Assembly (NCBI RefSeq): GCF_963082655.1
Contig: NC_081553.1
Coordinates: 158,573,441 to 158,637,440, forward strand
Direction of reading: 5' to 3'
From: Stomoxys calcitrans
Lineage: Eukaryota; Arthropoda; Insecta; Diptera; Muscidae
Length of the DNA stretch: 64,000 nucleotides
The translations under genes were made by a program, and so were the position numbers. This document shows, in pieces, positions 55,992-64,000 of this stretch. The notes under the pieces were generated by a model that saw nothing but the letters and a program-made list of their open reading frames with translations, did no database searches and had not been told where the DNA came from. Numbering within the stretch: position 1 is the first letter of the stretch; every line of letters begins with the position of its first letter.

Positions 55992-56102
55992 GTTCCGTCT
56001 AACTTGCTTGCTCTGTCGAGTCCTTCCATTATCCACATTACTTCTCCCGAAAACGAAAGAGTTGAGCTATTTGATCATGAGTATCTACATCAACGGAAAT
56101 GA
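55992..56102 (+). CDS. Candidate terminal exon of an unknown plus-strand gene
   Basis: A good splice acceptor (gtattttattgcag) is followed by an open frame VPSNLLALSSPSIIHITSPE continuing NERVELFDHEYLHQRK and a TGA. The composition, with no excess of Ile/Lys/Asn/Phe, looks coding. I do not recognise it. It would be nested in the receptor intron on the opposite strand. No upstream partner exon was found, so it may be a chance frame. Confidence 0.22.
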   Translation, partial: VPSNLLALSSPSIIHITSPENERVELFDHEYLHQRK

Positions 56103-56295
56103 GGGATTTCATTAATTACTGACAACATGCAACAGATTGATTTGATCGTGTAAACAAAAATTTTTATTCATTATTTGACAGATGTTAAATAACAAATGTT
56201 TGGACACATTTTTTATTCAACATCAAAAAAGTAAAGAAAAGCTAAGAAAAGAAGATATTTTTGTGCCGTTTTTGGTAAAAATCCTCTTGAATACA

Positions 56296-56491
56296 TTAAA
56301 TTTTGTACCGTTTAACCATATCGAGGCATTGAGCTGAGACTATGCCTCTCTGAAATACAAACAAAAACGTTTTAGAAATGCAATGCGCGAAAAGTGAAAT
56401 TACAAGCTTCAAGAAATTTGGGCACATTGGCAAGATCCTCATCGCCACATTCTTTTGACAGAACGCCTTCAACATCATAACCCGATTCCAT
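56296..56491 (-). CDS. Candidate two-exon small protein in the receptor intron
   Basis: An ATG at 56491 opens MESGYDVEGVLSKECGDEDL, then ANVPKFLEA, a coding-like acidic stretch. Read straight through, it stops at 56372. A GTAATT donor at 56403-56402 and an AG acceptor at 56347-56346 (preceded by tttttgtttgtatttcag) would remove 58 bp, typical of fly short introns, and continue in frame with CIVSAQCLDMVKRYKI and TAA (56296). The spliced product would be 45 residues. The better-placed acceptor six bases... earlier (cag at 56352-56350) would create an immediate stop. I do not recognise the protein. It starts only 55 bp beyond the receptor exon donor, on the same strand. Confidence 0.22.
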
Positions 56492-56546
56492 ATTGTTGCG
56501 AATTTAGAAATAAAATTTAAAAGAATAATATTTTTCTTTAACTCAC

Positions 56547-56715
56547 CTTTTCCCCACTGTCGGACGGCAGGTAAAATGTTAAAACTGTAAGAAAGGAAAT
56601 ACCCATACATGGTATAATGATATTCACAGTATAGAATAGTGTTTTCCGCCTCATTGTTATATTAAATGTTATGTCCAAATAAGGTTCATCACAGCAGGTG
56701 TAGAATTTTTCGTTC
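56547..56715 (-). CDS. Nicotinic acetylcholine receptor alpha-type subunit, exon with loop C, M1 and start of M2
   Basis: This exon encodes part of a cys-loop ligand-gated cation channel subunit acting in the postsynaptic membrane. The translation runs from [20 protein letters not shown] through [10 protein letters not shown] into the first membrane helix ([19 protein letters not shown]) and ends SDSGEK. The YTCC vicinal cysteines are the loop C acetylcholine-binding signature that defines alpha subunits. M1 and the SDSGEK entrance to M2 match insect alpha1-alpha4 group receptors. Splice sites are clear: acceptor TTTTTAG before 56715 and donor AAG|GTGAGT at 56547/56546. The exon has one leading base that completes a split codon and ends in phase 0. 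Which alpha subunit it is cannot be settled here; the alpha1-4 group is secure, alpha6/7 is not. Confidence 0.93.
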
Positions 56716-57034
56716 CTAAAAATATTAAAAATAATTATAATCATTGATGGGATCTATTGCGCGGAAGATTTCCGCATGGCTTATGTGTTGGTTCAAACTA
56801 ATGTAATGTTAACAATATTTAAAATTATTCAAAAGAAACACTTATCAACATGCAAATAAAGCTCTAGTCACTGAACAGCAAATCATTGACTCCTCTCTCG
56901 TACAGACGCATTCATGGAAACTAATTAATGAAGCCTTACAATAGTATAATTATTCAAATATTACTTTTATTGTAACATTCCAAGTTTACCTCTTATGTTA
57001 AGTTAGACGTATAAACCCAGTCTATCTGCGGCCG
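56716..57034. other. Receptor intron upstream of the loop C exon
   Basis: The acceptor tract ttatttttaatatttttag adjoins the exon at 56715. Nothing else was recognised. Confidence 0.5.
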
Positions 57035-57139
57035 TATTCACAAAACTTAATAAAGCCTCAAGATAGGTTTATGTGGCAGTTCTCTATAGGAAATCTGTCA
57101 AATAAACCTATTTCAAAGCTACCTTAAGTTTTGTGAGTA
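57035..57139. mobile_element. Small MITE-like imperfect hairpin, about 105 bp
   Basis: tattcacaaaacttaa....agcctcaagataggttta on the left pairs with the reverse complement of taaacctatttcaaagctacc followed by ttaagttttgtgagta on the right. It has a few mismatches and a short central loop. No coding capacity. Confidence 0.55.
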
Positions 57140-57204
57140 TCGGTGCTAATGTATAATCCAGAGCTACGGTGGCGGATTTTACATAATTTTCTCGACTTCG
57201 ACTC

Positions 57205-58293
57205 CGTGCTAAGTTCGACCGGGCCGAATCTTATATACCCTCCACCTAAGCGCAGTATCTCTTTATAGGCAAACAAAGAATATTGAATAAGAATATGCTA
57301 TTGTGCAATATTTCACTTCATTCGGATAAGAATTGCGCCTTGTAGAGGTTCAAAAAGCAAAATCGGGAAATCGGTCGATTCAGACCATATCCGACACGTA
57401 TGTTGAAGGTTATGAGAGAAGCCGTTGTACAAAATTTCTTCCAAATCGGTTGAAAATTGCACCCTCTAGAGGCTCAAGGAGTCAAGATCCTATATCGGTT
57501 TATAAGGCAGCTATATCAGGTTATGTACCGATTTGCGCCATACCTAGCACCGTTATTGGAAGTCATAACAAAACACTTCATGCAAAATTTCAGACAAATC
57601 GGATGAGAATTTCGCGCTCCATTGCCTCAAAAAGTCAAGATCCATAATCGGTTTATATGACAGCTATACCAGATTATGAACCGATTCGAATCATACTTAA
57701 CACAGTTATTGGAAGTGATATCAAAACACAATGTGCAAAATTTCCGTCTCTTCGGATGAGAATTGCGCCCTCTAGAGGCTCAAGAAGTCAAGACCCAAGT
57801 TCGGTTTAAATGTCAGCTATATCAAATGGACCGATATGATACATAGCGCAGTTGTTGGAAGCTATACCAGATTATAAACCGAATTGAATCATACTTAACA
57901 CAGTTATTTGATACCAAAACAATACCAAAACACTACGTGTAAAATTTCAGTCAAATCGGACGAGAATTGCGCCCTCTAGAGGCTCAAGAAGTCCAGACCC
58001 AAGATCGGTTTATATGGCAACTATATCAAAATATGGACCGATCTGGCCCATTTACAATCCCAATCGACCTGCACTAATAAAAAGTATTTGTGCAAAAATT
58101 CAAGCGGCTAGCTTATCTCCTTCGAAAGTTAGCGTGCTTTCGACAGACAGACGGACGGACATGGCTAGATCGACTTAAAATGACATGACGATCAAGAATA
58201 TATATACTTTATGGGGTCTCAGACGCATATTTTGAGGTGTTACAAACAGAATGACGAAATTTGTATACCCCATAGGATGGTGGAGGGTATAAA
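57205..58293 (+). repeat. Tandem-type dispersed repeat, apparently complete copy
   Basis: Starts cgtgctaagttcgaccgggccgaa, ttatataccctccacc and ends gtataccccataggatggtg and gagggtataaaa, an inverted match of the two ends. Inside are about five units of 165-190 bp with gaattgcgccctctagaggc, tcaagaagtcaagacccaag, cggtttatatggcagctata and atttcagtcaaatcgga. The right part has gcgtgctttcgacagacaga and cggacggacatggctagatc. Confidence 0.8.
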
Positions 58294-58934
58294 AACTAAA
58301 ATTCTAAAATTTTGTTAGAATAAAAAATTAAAATGTTGATATTTTAATACACTTTTATATTGAATTTTACAAAATATTAATATATGATTTAATTAAAGAA
58401 AAAAAACCAAAACCCCGAGCTTGAACTGAAAAGCATCAAAAAAATTTCATGAAAAGTTTTCTTAGAGAATCTTTTATTGAAATATTTCTTTAAGATATGT
58501 GTAGTCGTCAAAGAAACTTTTGATATTTTTTTTCTCAAAGATGTCACTGAAATTTAAAAAAAAAAATTTTATTAAAATTTTGTCTTAAGGACATATTTCA
58601 TTAAAATTCTGTCTTATGTTCGTTTTTCACCGTTGAAAACTCTTTTTTACGCGATTACTTTTTTGAAACATTACGAAAATAACAATGATAAAATAACAAT
58701 TTTATTAAAATATTACTCAGTACCATAAGTATAAGTATAAGTTTTTTTGCTTCAAAATCTATTATCTAGAAGAAGTAATCGACAAAAAGTATCGCGAAAA
58801 GCGAATATAGTACCAGCCTTTAAGATAAAGTTTCATTATGTTTTTGTCCTGGGAAAACATCAACCCTGTAATGAAAGTTACAACTGCATTTTTCGACCGG
58901 CTTAAATTGTCTGATTTATTATTGTATTTTATAA
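58294..58934. other. AT-rich sequence with a copy of the 1.6-kb repeat
   Basis: 58616-58765 (gttcgtttttcaccgttgaa, gcgattacttttttgaaaca, aacaatgataaaataac, ttgcttcaaaatctattatc) is a diverged copy of 1545-1733. No gene was seen. Confidence 0.6.
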
Positions 58935-60185
58935 AGTCACTAGCCGAATCGGTCCCGCTCCGCTCCTGACGAACATCGGACAAAGCGGTGTTTATCCCCT
59001 TTTAATGTTGGCGACATTTGCGAGGTACAGTGCCATGCATGGTCATTTAAAAAATTGTCCCCAAAGGAGCGTAGCACTGCGGGACGCTGTTCGGACTCGG
59101 CTATAAAAAAAGGAGCCTTATCATTGAGTTTGAACTGGAATCGAAAGCACTCATTGATGTGTGAGAATTTGCCCCTTCTCGATTCCTGGTGGTAATTAGG
59201 GGAGGGATAGCAGACATTTCGACTCAAATATGGATATCAAATTCGTGTTGCACTTCCAAATCCATTTTATTTGACCCCCATATTGCCATGGCCGGTAAAT
59301 ATGAACCCTTTAGAGGTTGTTTTTCGTGCTGGGGCGGCCACCGGCGCACTGAAAATAGATATGTAATTAGTTCTTTATGCCCAACGAATAATACCATATT
59401 CGTTTTCTTGTCTCCAATACCTTTCATTTGATACCCCTATTGTGTCCATCGGACCACCTTCGGATATGGGTGGCGTTGTTGGGGTAAGGGGGAGGGTCCG
59501 CCTCCACCCAATATCTAAAAATTATATAGCCTATTCTTCCTTCCAGACAAACGTACACAATCTATGAAAATTTTAAGAAAATCGGTTCAGCCAAGTATCA
59601 TATAGTCATAATGGGTCTAATGGCGTTTTTGAGGGGTGGCGAGACCCCCTATACTTCGATCTGATTTTGTATGCCAGATCCGAAATCTACTCCCGAATAC
59701 CTTTCATTTGACTCCCATATTGTCCTTATCGGTCCACTTTTGATTTTGGGTGGACCCTCCACCGTTACCCCTAAAACATCACCCCCTTCTGTTATCAATA
59801 AATTATAAAGCCTATACCTTTTTTCTGACCATATTCGTAATCTACTCCCGAATATCTCTCATTTGAGTCCCATATTGTTGTGATCGTCAAATAAACCGCC
59901 CAGCCACCTTAATTTTGTGGCTGGGCGGCCCCTAGGTACATGAACCCAACTTTTAGTATGAAATTCGTGCTCTACTCTTGAATACCTTTCATTTGAATCC
60001 CATATTGTCCCGATATTGGGTAGTACTTTTAGGGTAAGAGGGAGGGTCCCCCTCCTGATATCAAAAAATTATATTGCCTATGTTTCCTTCCAGACCAACC
60101 TACACAATCTGTGAAAATTTCAAGGTAATCGGTTCAGCCGTTTTTGAGTCCATACGGAACAAACCGACAAACAAACAAATTGAAT
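58935..60185. repeat. Long dispersed repeat ('actagccgaa...cgctccgctcc' start)
   Basis: Starts cactagccgaatcggtcccg and ctccgctcc like 26624. It holds repeated phrases (caatacctttcatttgatac, cccatattgtcc, gtaagggggagggtccgcct) and ends at ccatacggaacaaaccgaca and aacaaacaaattgaatttta. A SINE body variant is inside. Confidence 0.6.
58978..59200 (+). mobile_element. tRNA-derived SINE body variant
   Basis: tttatccccttttaatgttg, gcgacatttgcgaggtacag, ggagcgtagcactgcgggac, actcggctataaaaaaagga and tgatgtgtgagaatttgccc. Related to the variant at 26770; no intact head. Confidence 0.65.
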
Positions 60186-60535
60186 TTTATATACTGTATA
60201 AGATTAAAAACAAAAAAGTCTCAATTGAAATGGCAGCGTAATAGCCAGAAAATCTACTACATCGGACGCTTGGAGTTTCGACGAAGCTGATATCGGTAAA
60301 ATAAATTAAAAAACTGGCTGCTTTCTGCATCAAACATAACTGCTGGTCTGCATAAAATATCAACAACTAACAATAACAAACCCAATCAGATGTTGTCATT
60401 GAACAATTCGCTAGCACCTAAAACTTTAGATTATTATAAATAAACAACAAGCGCTCAAGCGCAATCAACGTCCCCTGAACACTTGGAAAATGATTGTAAA
60501 AAACATTTGCCCCGCACAAAAATGAATCAAGACAA

Positions 60536-61130
60536 GGTTAGGTTAGGTTTAAGTGGCACTCTGCCATCAGACAGAACAGAACAGAAGAAAAAATATGGTA
60601 GAAGATGTTCCTACCGTTGAACCATCCAGATCGCTTTAAAAAGCCCAATAACAGACAGGTTCTCAAAGAAATGAGAACATAAACTGGAACTCTTTCTAAC
60701 TGCTAGTACGGGACACACACAGAAGGTGTTCTATAGTCTCTTCTTCTTCGATGTCCTTACAGCTTCTGCAAAAGTCGTAGCTGGTAACCTTCAGTCTTTC
60801 AGCATGTTTTCCGATTAGACAGTGATCTGTCATGACGGAAACAATGACTGAGACATCTGTTCTAGCCAATGACAGCAGAGCAGTAGACCTCTTCAAGTCC
60901 CCCTCTTTGTGACCATCTATCATTCGTTGCCCTTCGGGCCTGGCCCTGAAAACTTAGCTTACGTGTCGCTAGAGGCATACCCAAAGATTCCAGTATCCCT
61001 GGAATGTGTAAGGTAATTCCTAGTGTCGCAAGCTTGCCTGCTTTAGAATTTCCTGGGATATCTCTGTGACCCGATACCCAGAACAGTTGAATTTTGAACT
61101 GTTCAGCCATCTCGTTAAGGGAGTCAAGAC
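60536..61130 (-). mobile_element. LINE D family 3' end, minus strand
   Basis: On the minus strand from right: MAEQFKIQLFWVSGHRDIPG and NSKAGKLATLG (RNase H; the usual ADELA Asp is lost), ARTDVSVIVSVMTDHCLIGK, HAERLKVTSYDFCRSCKDIE and EEETIEHLLC (zinc-binding Cys/His), ending at the terminus ggttaggttaggtttaagtg. 5'-truncated, with deletions. Confidence 0.8.
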
Positions 61131-62089
61131 AATCAACCTGATATTTTCTCTTGGAGCAAATTATTTACTGCATGAGCAAATTATTCATATTTTCAAAATT
61201 ATCGTTTGCACTGGATTGCTGCACAAAGGTCTAGCAAATATGGCAGAGCAAGTGGGTGGGTGCCTATATGGATTCAAAAAAGTATACAAAATAAATTTCA
61301 TTTACAGTTACGTAAATTTATATGGCAACACCATTCTATCTGCTAAATTTGAAGGCCAAAAGTGTTTCTTTATTCCAAAATAACTAAATTGCACAAATTG
61401 GAAATATGATATGGAAAAATTCGCAGATTTCCTTAGAGAACTTTGACCAACATTTTGTTTGGTGGGTGATCTTAAAGCCAAAGTTGGCGAAGAACAGTAA
61501 CTTGATACGTGATTTTCCAAATGTCAGCGCTGCCAGATGTTCTAAGGACAAATATATTAATGGTCAAGGCTGACAATTTTTAAATATGGTGGAATGTGTT
61601 GGAGGTATTTCAATCAATCGCAGAACTTTAAAGATATGGATGGAGAATTTACTTTTTGTGGAAGAATGGGTAACTCCGTAATTGACTATTGCATTTGCTC
61701 GTCCGATTTTGTAAAATACGTTGATACACTTGAGATCTGCACTAGATCTAGATATTCGGACCACATACCTCTCTGCCTTAAACTCAAAATTCCTGCTGAC
61801 CAAAGCGAGAGAGATAAACTTCATTGGAATATAAAATATATTTCTGAGTATCGCTATAGACTAGGGACACTTGTCGACGATCACTGCCTTCCTGATAATA
61901 AGTCTGCAGAGGATCAAATTTGTATTTTAGGCATGAAGATCAGACAGGCTCACGCGAGGAATACATGTTTTTCTTTTTTTACTTCGAAACAGAAAGGGTT
62001 TGACTGGAAGTGTTATCGTTTTCACTCAACTATGATAAGGTGTTTGAAGTCGTGTAGTAGATATCATACCAACCACAATAGATTACTTT
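61128..62089 (+). mobile_element. LINE C, endonuclease region, degenerate
   Basis: Plus-strand pieces: SGG-like GGCLYGFKKVYKINFIYSYV, ILSAKFEGQKCFFIPKYLNC, a frameshift, CLVGDLKAKVGEE (decayed GDxNA), then after another shift MDGEFTFCGRMGNSVIDYCI and SRYSDHIPLCLKLKI (SDH motif). It is related to LINE A pol. The element is interrupted at 62090 by the Penelope-like element and resumes at 63481. Confidence 0.78.
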
Positions 62090-62202
62090 TTGTTTTTGTG
62101 TTTTTTATGACCAATGTGAATATTTAATGTTTTTTTGTTTTGTTGATGGGCTTTTTTGGTCAGGTTGAGGATTTTTTAAATAAAACAAATCGTTTTCATT
62201 TT

Positions 62203-62251
62203 TTCTCTCGACGTTTCGTTGGTTATTTTTTCCAACTTCATCAGGACAGAG
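62203..62251 (-). ncRNA. Candidate hammerhead ribozyme, left arm
   Basis: Mirror of the right-arm motif. On the minus strand: ctctgtc, CTGATGA (62238-62244), stem II gttgg/ccaac, GAAA (62214-62217), then cgtc|gagag. Hammerhead motifs are known in the terminal repeats of Penelope-like elements. Confidence 0.6.
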
Positions 62252-62452
62252 TTTATTGAAGTTCCTGTTTAAAGTATTCTTGTATAAAGTATATGTTTTG
62301 TATTGCTTAGTTTTTTCATTTAGACTTACGATTAATTTTACATCTTCGTTGAATTACCTATATTACTATAAAAACTGGACACCACGACACAGAAAATATA
62401 ATAATATAAATAATTGCACTTTGAGGGAAGTATATAAAGTCTAAACTTATTA

Positions 62453-63133
62453 GCCAAGAACTTCATCCACAAAGTTCTACTGTTAAGCGATGAACGTTTC
62501 AAAGCAGACAACATAAATAAAATACAACAAATTTTAAAACAGAACAATTATCCAATGGCATTAATAAATAATTTAATTCGCGACGTCACCAACGGATCCA
62601 AACGACCCCATGAAGAAAAAGCATCAACGACGAAAAAATTTTACAGTGTACCGTACATCCCTAAGCTTACCGACCGCGCATCTTTGGGAAATATCATACT
62701 TGACGAAAACTCAACAACAGCATATAAATCAAACAAAACTCTAAACCAAATATTCAGGAAAAAAGGAACAACAACCAAAACAGACAAACTCAAACTAAGC
62801 AACGTCGTATACGAAATTACGTGTGATGGAGATCAACAAGAAAAATGCAACAAAAAATATGTGGGAACCACCAGACGCACACTAGGCACTAGGTTGGCTG
62901 AGCACGAAGCCGACATAAGAAAAGGGAGACAATCGACAGCACTAGCACAACATATAAAAGAGAGCGGACATGCGGCAAACTTTAAGACAGTAAGAGTACT
63001 TGACAGAGAGAAAATAGAGAACAAGCGATACACATTAGAGAGCCTACGGATTCAACAAAGACTTAAAGAGTCGATAAACACCAAAGAAGACAAAGACAAC
63101 ACTAAGCTGCAGTATTCCATTGCAATAACTTGA
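62453..63133 (+). CDS. Penelope-like protein C-terminus with GIY-YIG endonuclease
   Basis: The frame is open from the inner border of the left arm (LLAKNFIHKVLLLSDERFKA before the first ATG at 62555) to TGA at 63131-63133. From the ATG it has 192 residues: a linker (KKFYSVPYIPKLTDRASLG), then the GIY-YIG nuclease: NVVYEITCDGD (residues 84-93, GIY position), KKYVGTTRRTLGTRLAEHEA (100-119, YIG position with the catalytic Arg), QHIKESGHAANF and YTLESLRIQQRL (159-170, the metal-binding Glu). This domain supplies DNA nicking for Penelope-like retroelements. The RT that should precede it is missing, so the protein is partial. Confidence 0.9.
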   Translation, partial: AKNFIHKVLLLSDERFKADNINKIQQILKQNNYPMALINNLIRDVTNGSKRPHEEKASTTKKFYSVPYIPKLTDRASLGNIILDENSTTAYKSNKTLNQIFRKKGTTTKTDKLKLSNVVYEITCDGDQQEKCNKKYVGTTRRTLGTRLAEHEADIRKGRQSTALAQHIKESGHAANFKTVRVLDREKIENKRYTLESLRIQQRLKESINTKEDKDNTKLQYSIAIT

Positions 63134-63357
63134 AAACGACTGTTCTGTGATATTAGTAATAAGTTTAGACTTTATATACTTCCCTCAAAGTGCAATTATT
63201 TATATTATTATATTTTCTGTGTCGTGGTGTCCAGTTTTTATAGTAATATAGGTAATTCAACGAAGATGTAAAATTAATCGTAAGTCTAAATGAAAAAACT
63301 AAGCAATACAAAACATATACTTTATACAAGAATACTTTAAACAGGAACTTCAATAAA

Positions 63358-63406
63358 CTCTGTCCTGATGAAGTTGGAAAAAATAACCAACGAAACGTCG
63401 AGAGAA
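63358..63406 (+). ncRNA. Candidate hammerhead ribozyme, right arm
   Basis: The conserved core reads CTGATGA (63365-63371) and GAAA (63392-63395). Stem II is gttgg (63373-63377) with ccaac (63387-63391). Stem I forms between ctctgtc (63358-63364) and gagaga (63400-63405) with one G-G mismatch. Stem III is minimal (acgt) as in other Penelope ribozymes, with the expected cleavage after GTC at 63399. One extra A (63372) stands between the core and stem II, which is a deviation. Confidence 0.6.
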
Positions 63407-63480
63407 AAAATGAAAACGATTTGTTTTATTTAAAAAATCCTCAACCTGACCAAAAAAGCCCATCAACAAAACAAAAAAAC

Positions 63481-64000
63481 ACAATAGATTACTTTATTAT
63501 GCTGCCAGGACGAAATACTTGGAATTATGTAAAGCGAAAAAGCTTCAGTCGTACAACCTTGACTTATAGAATTTAGATAAGGTAAAGTGTAATAAGGAAT
63601 GGTGAGATTTGGCGAATTCTTTTAAATTCATCTCTTTCAAAATCAATTTCATCTTAAGCAATGATGATTTCTTTCCGCACTTGAGAGAGACGACACAGTG
63701 AGTATGAGTTGGTGCATGCCCAATTTTGTAGATGAATTTCTAGATTCTCCATTTTAGTACTACGAATTGAGCGCGGTTATTAACAGCCTATATCTTACGA
63801 ATTTTACAAATACGTTCCTCCAAACTTCATAAAACTGCATCTTAAAGCTTTCAACAATATTTTTCTTTCGGAAACTGTTCCGAACTCATTCAAGCAGTCG
63901 ATTCTAATACCCCTTTTCAAGAAAGATAAGGTTTGCGAACAATAGAGGACTTTCCTTTATAGATTCAGTTGGTAGGATTTTTACTAGTTTATTGCTGAAC
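63481..64000 (+). mobile_element. LINE C, continued: linker and RT start
   Basis: After the right target duplication the LINE resumes (YYAARTKYLELCKAKKLQSY in one frame). Near 63890 a frame reads FEQ.VDSNTPFQE and then FPL.IQLVGF, resembling the RT entry LIPLFKKG and RGLSFIDSVGRIFT motifs of this clade. Stops are frequent. The element runs off the window end. Confidence 0.6.

Larger units (their letters stand above)
62090..63480 (+). mobile_element. Penelope-like element with inverted 324-bp arms
   Basis: The element sits between direct repeats acaatagattacttt at 62075-62089 and 63481-63495. Arms 62129-62452 and 63157-63480 are reverse complements of each other, with no mismatch noticed. The 704-bp centre encodes the C-terminus of the Penelope protein with a GIY-YIG nuclease. 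Penelope-like elements are known to carry complex terminal repeats, including inverted ones, and to be 5'-truncated; the RT domain is absent here. About 39 bases of T-rich sequence lie between the left target duplication and the left arm. Confidence 0.85.

Noticed and set aside
62256..63353. Two identical 62-codon frames on opposite strands (62256-62444 and 63165-63353)
   Set aside because: They are the same frame in the two inverted Penelope arms; composition and lack of domain point to chance.

Overview
The window looks like insect chromosomal DNA, most likely from a calyptrate or muscid-type fly. It is AT-rich and packed with non-LTR retrotransposons, mariner-type DNA transposons, a tRNA-derived SINE and a Penelope-like element. 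The only clear host gene is a nicotinic acetylcholine receptor alpha-type subunit split over very long introns. The fly assignment is inference from the receptor exons and the repeat content; no species is certain.

Host gene. On the minus strand four receptor exons run right to left: 56547-56715 (end of the ligand-binding domain with the vicinal Cys pair, M1, start of M2), 30890-31033 (end of M3, start of the M3-M4 loop), 19220-19466 (loop, start of the pre-M4 helix) and 3143-3340 (M4, C-terminus, stop). Exon phases fit for 30890/19466 and 19220/3340. The step from 56547 to 31033 does not fit and needs an M2-M3 exon that I cannot find. A 200-N assembly gap at 53774-53973 lies inside that intron. 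The 5' exons are to the right of the window.

Mobile DNA by region. 1-2800: two degenerate LINE RT fragments and a 137-bp tandem duplication. 3395-7480: a minus-strand LINE (RNase H type) split by a mariner-like element. 7385-8160: repeat and RNase H fragments. 9290-12640: another degenerate minus-strand LINE, flanked by an inverted repeat pair. 13850-17900: SINE head, LINE 3' end, tandem-type repeats, a dead mariner. 20990-28920: long repeat blocks and SINE copies. 28985-30385: LINE 3' part with an intact-looking RNase H. 31985-34870: tandem-type repeats with a 234-bp mariner MITE. 35976-37480 and 37587-41600: internally deleted LINEs, the second carrying a 597-bp foldback mariner derivative. 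41750-42600: a third deleted copy. 42715-51500: a four-level nest (repeat with SINE insertion; LINE B in the repeat; LINE A in ORF1 of LINE B). 51670-53773: duplicated SINE and repeat blocks up to the gap. 53974-55230: head-to-head LINE fragments. 57205-60190: repeats. 60536-64000: a LINE 3' end, then a LINE interrupted by a Penelope-like element with 324-bp inverted arms and a candidate hammerhead ribozyme in each arm.

The only long intact reading frames are transposon proteins: LINE A pol (1038 codons), LINE B ORF2 (950 codons) and the 3' half of LINE B ORF1. No operons, CRISPR arrays, rRNA or functional tRNA genes were seen.
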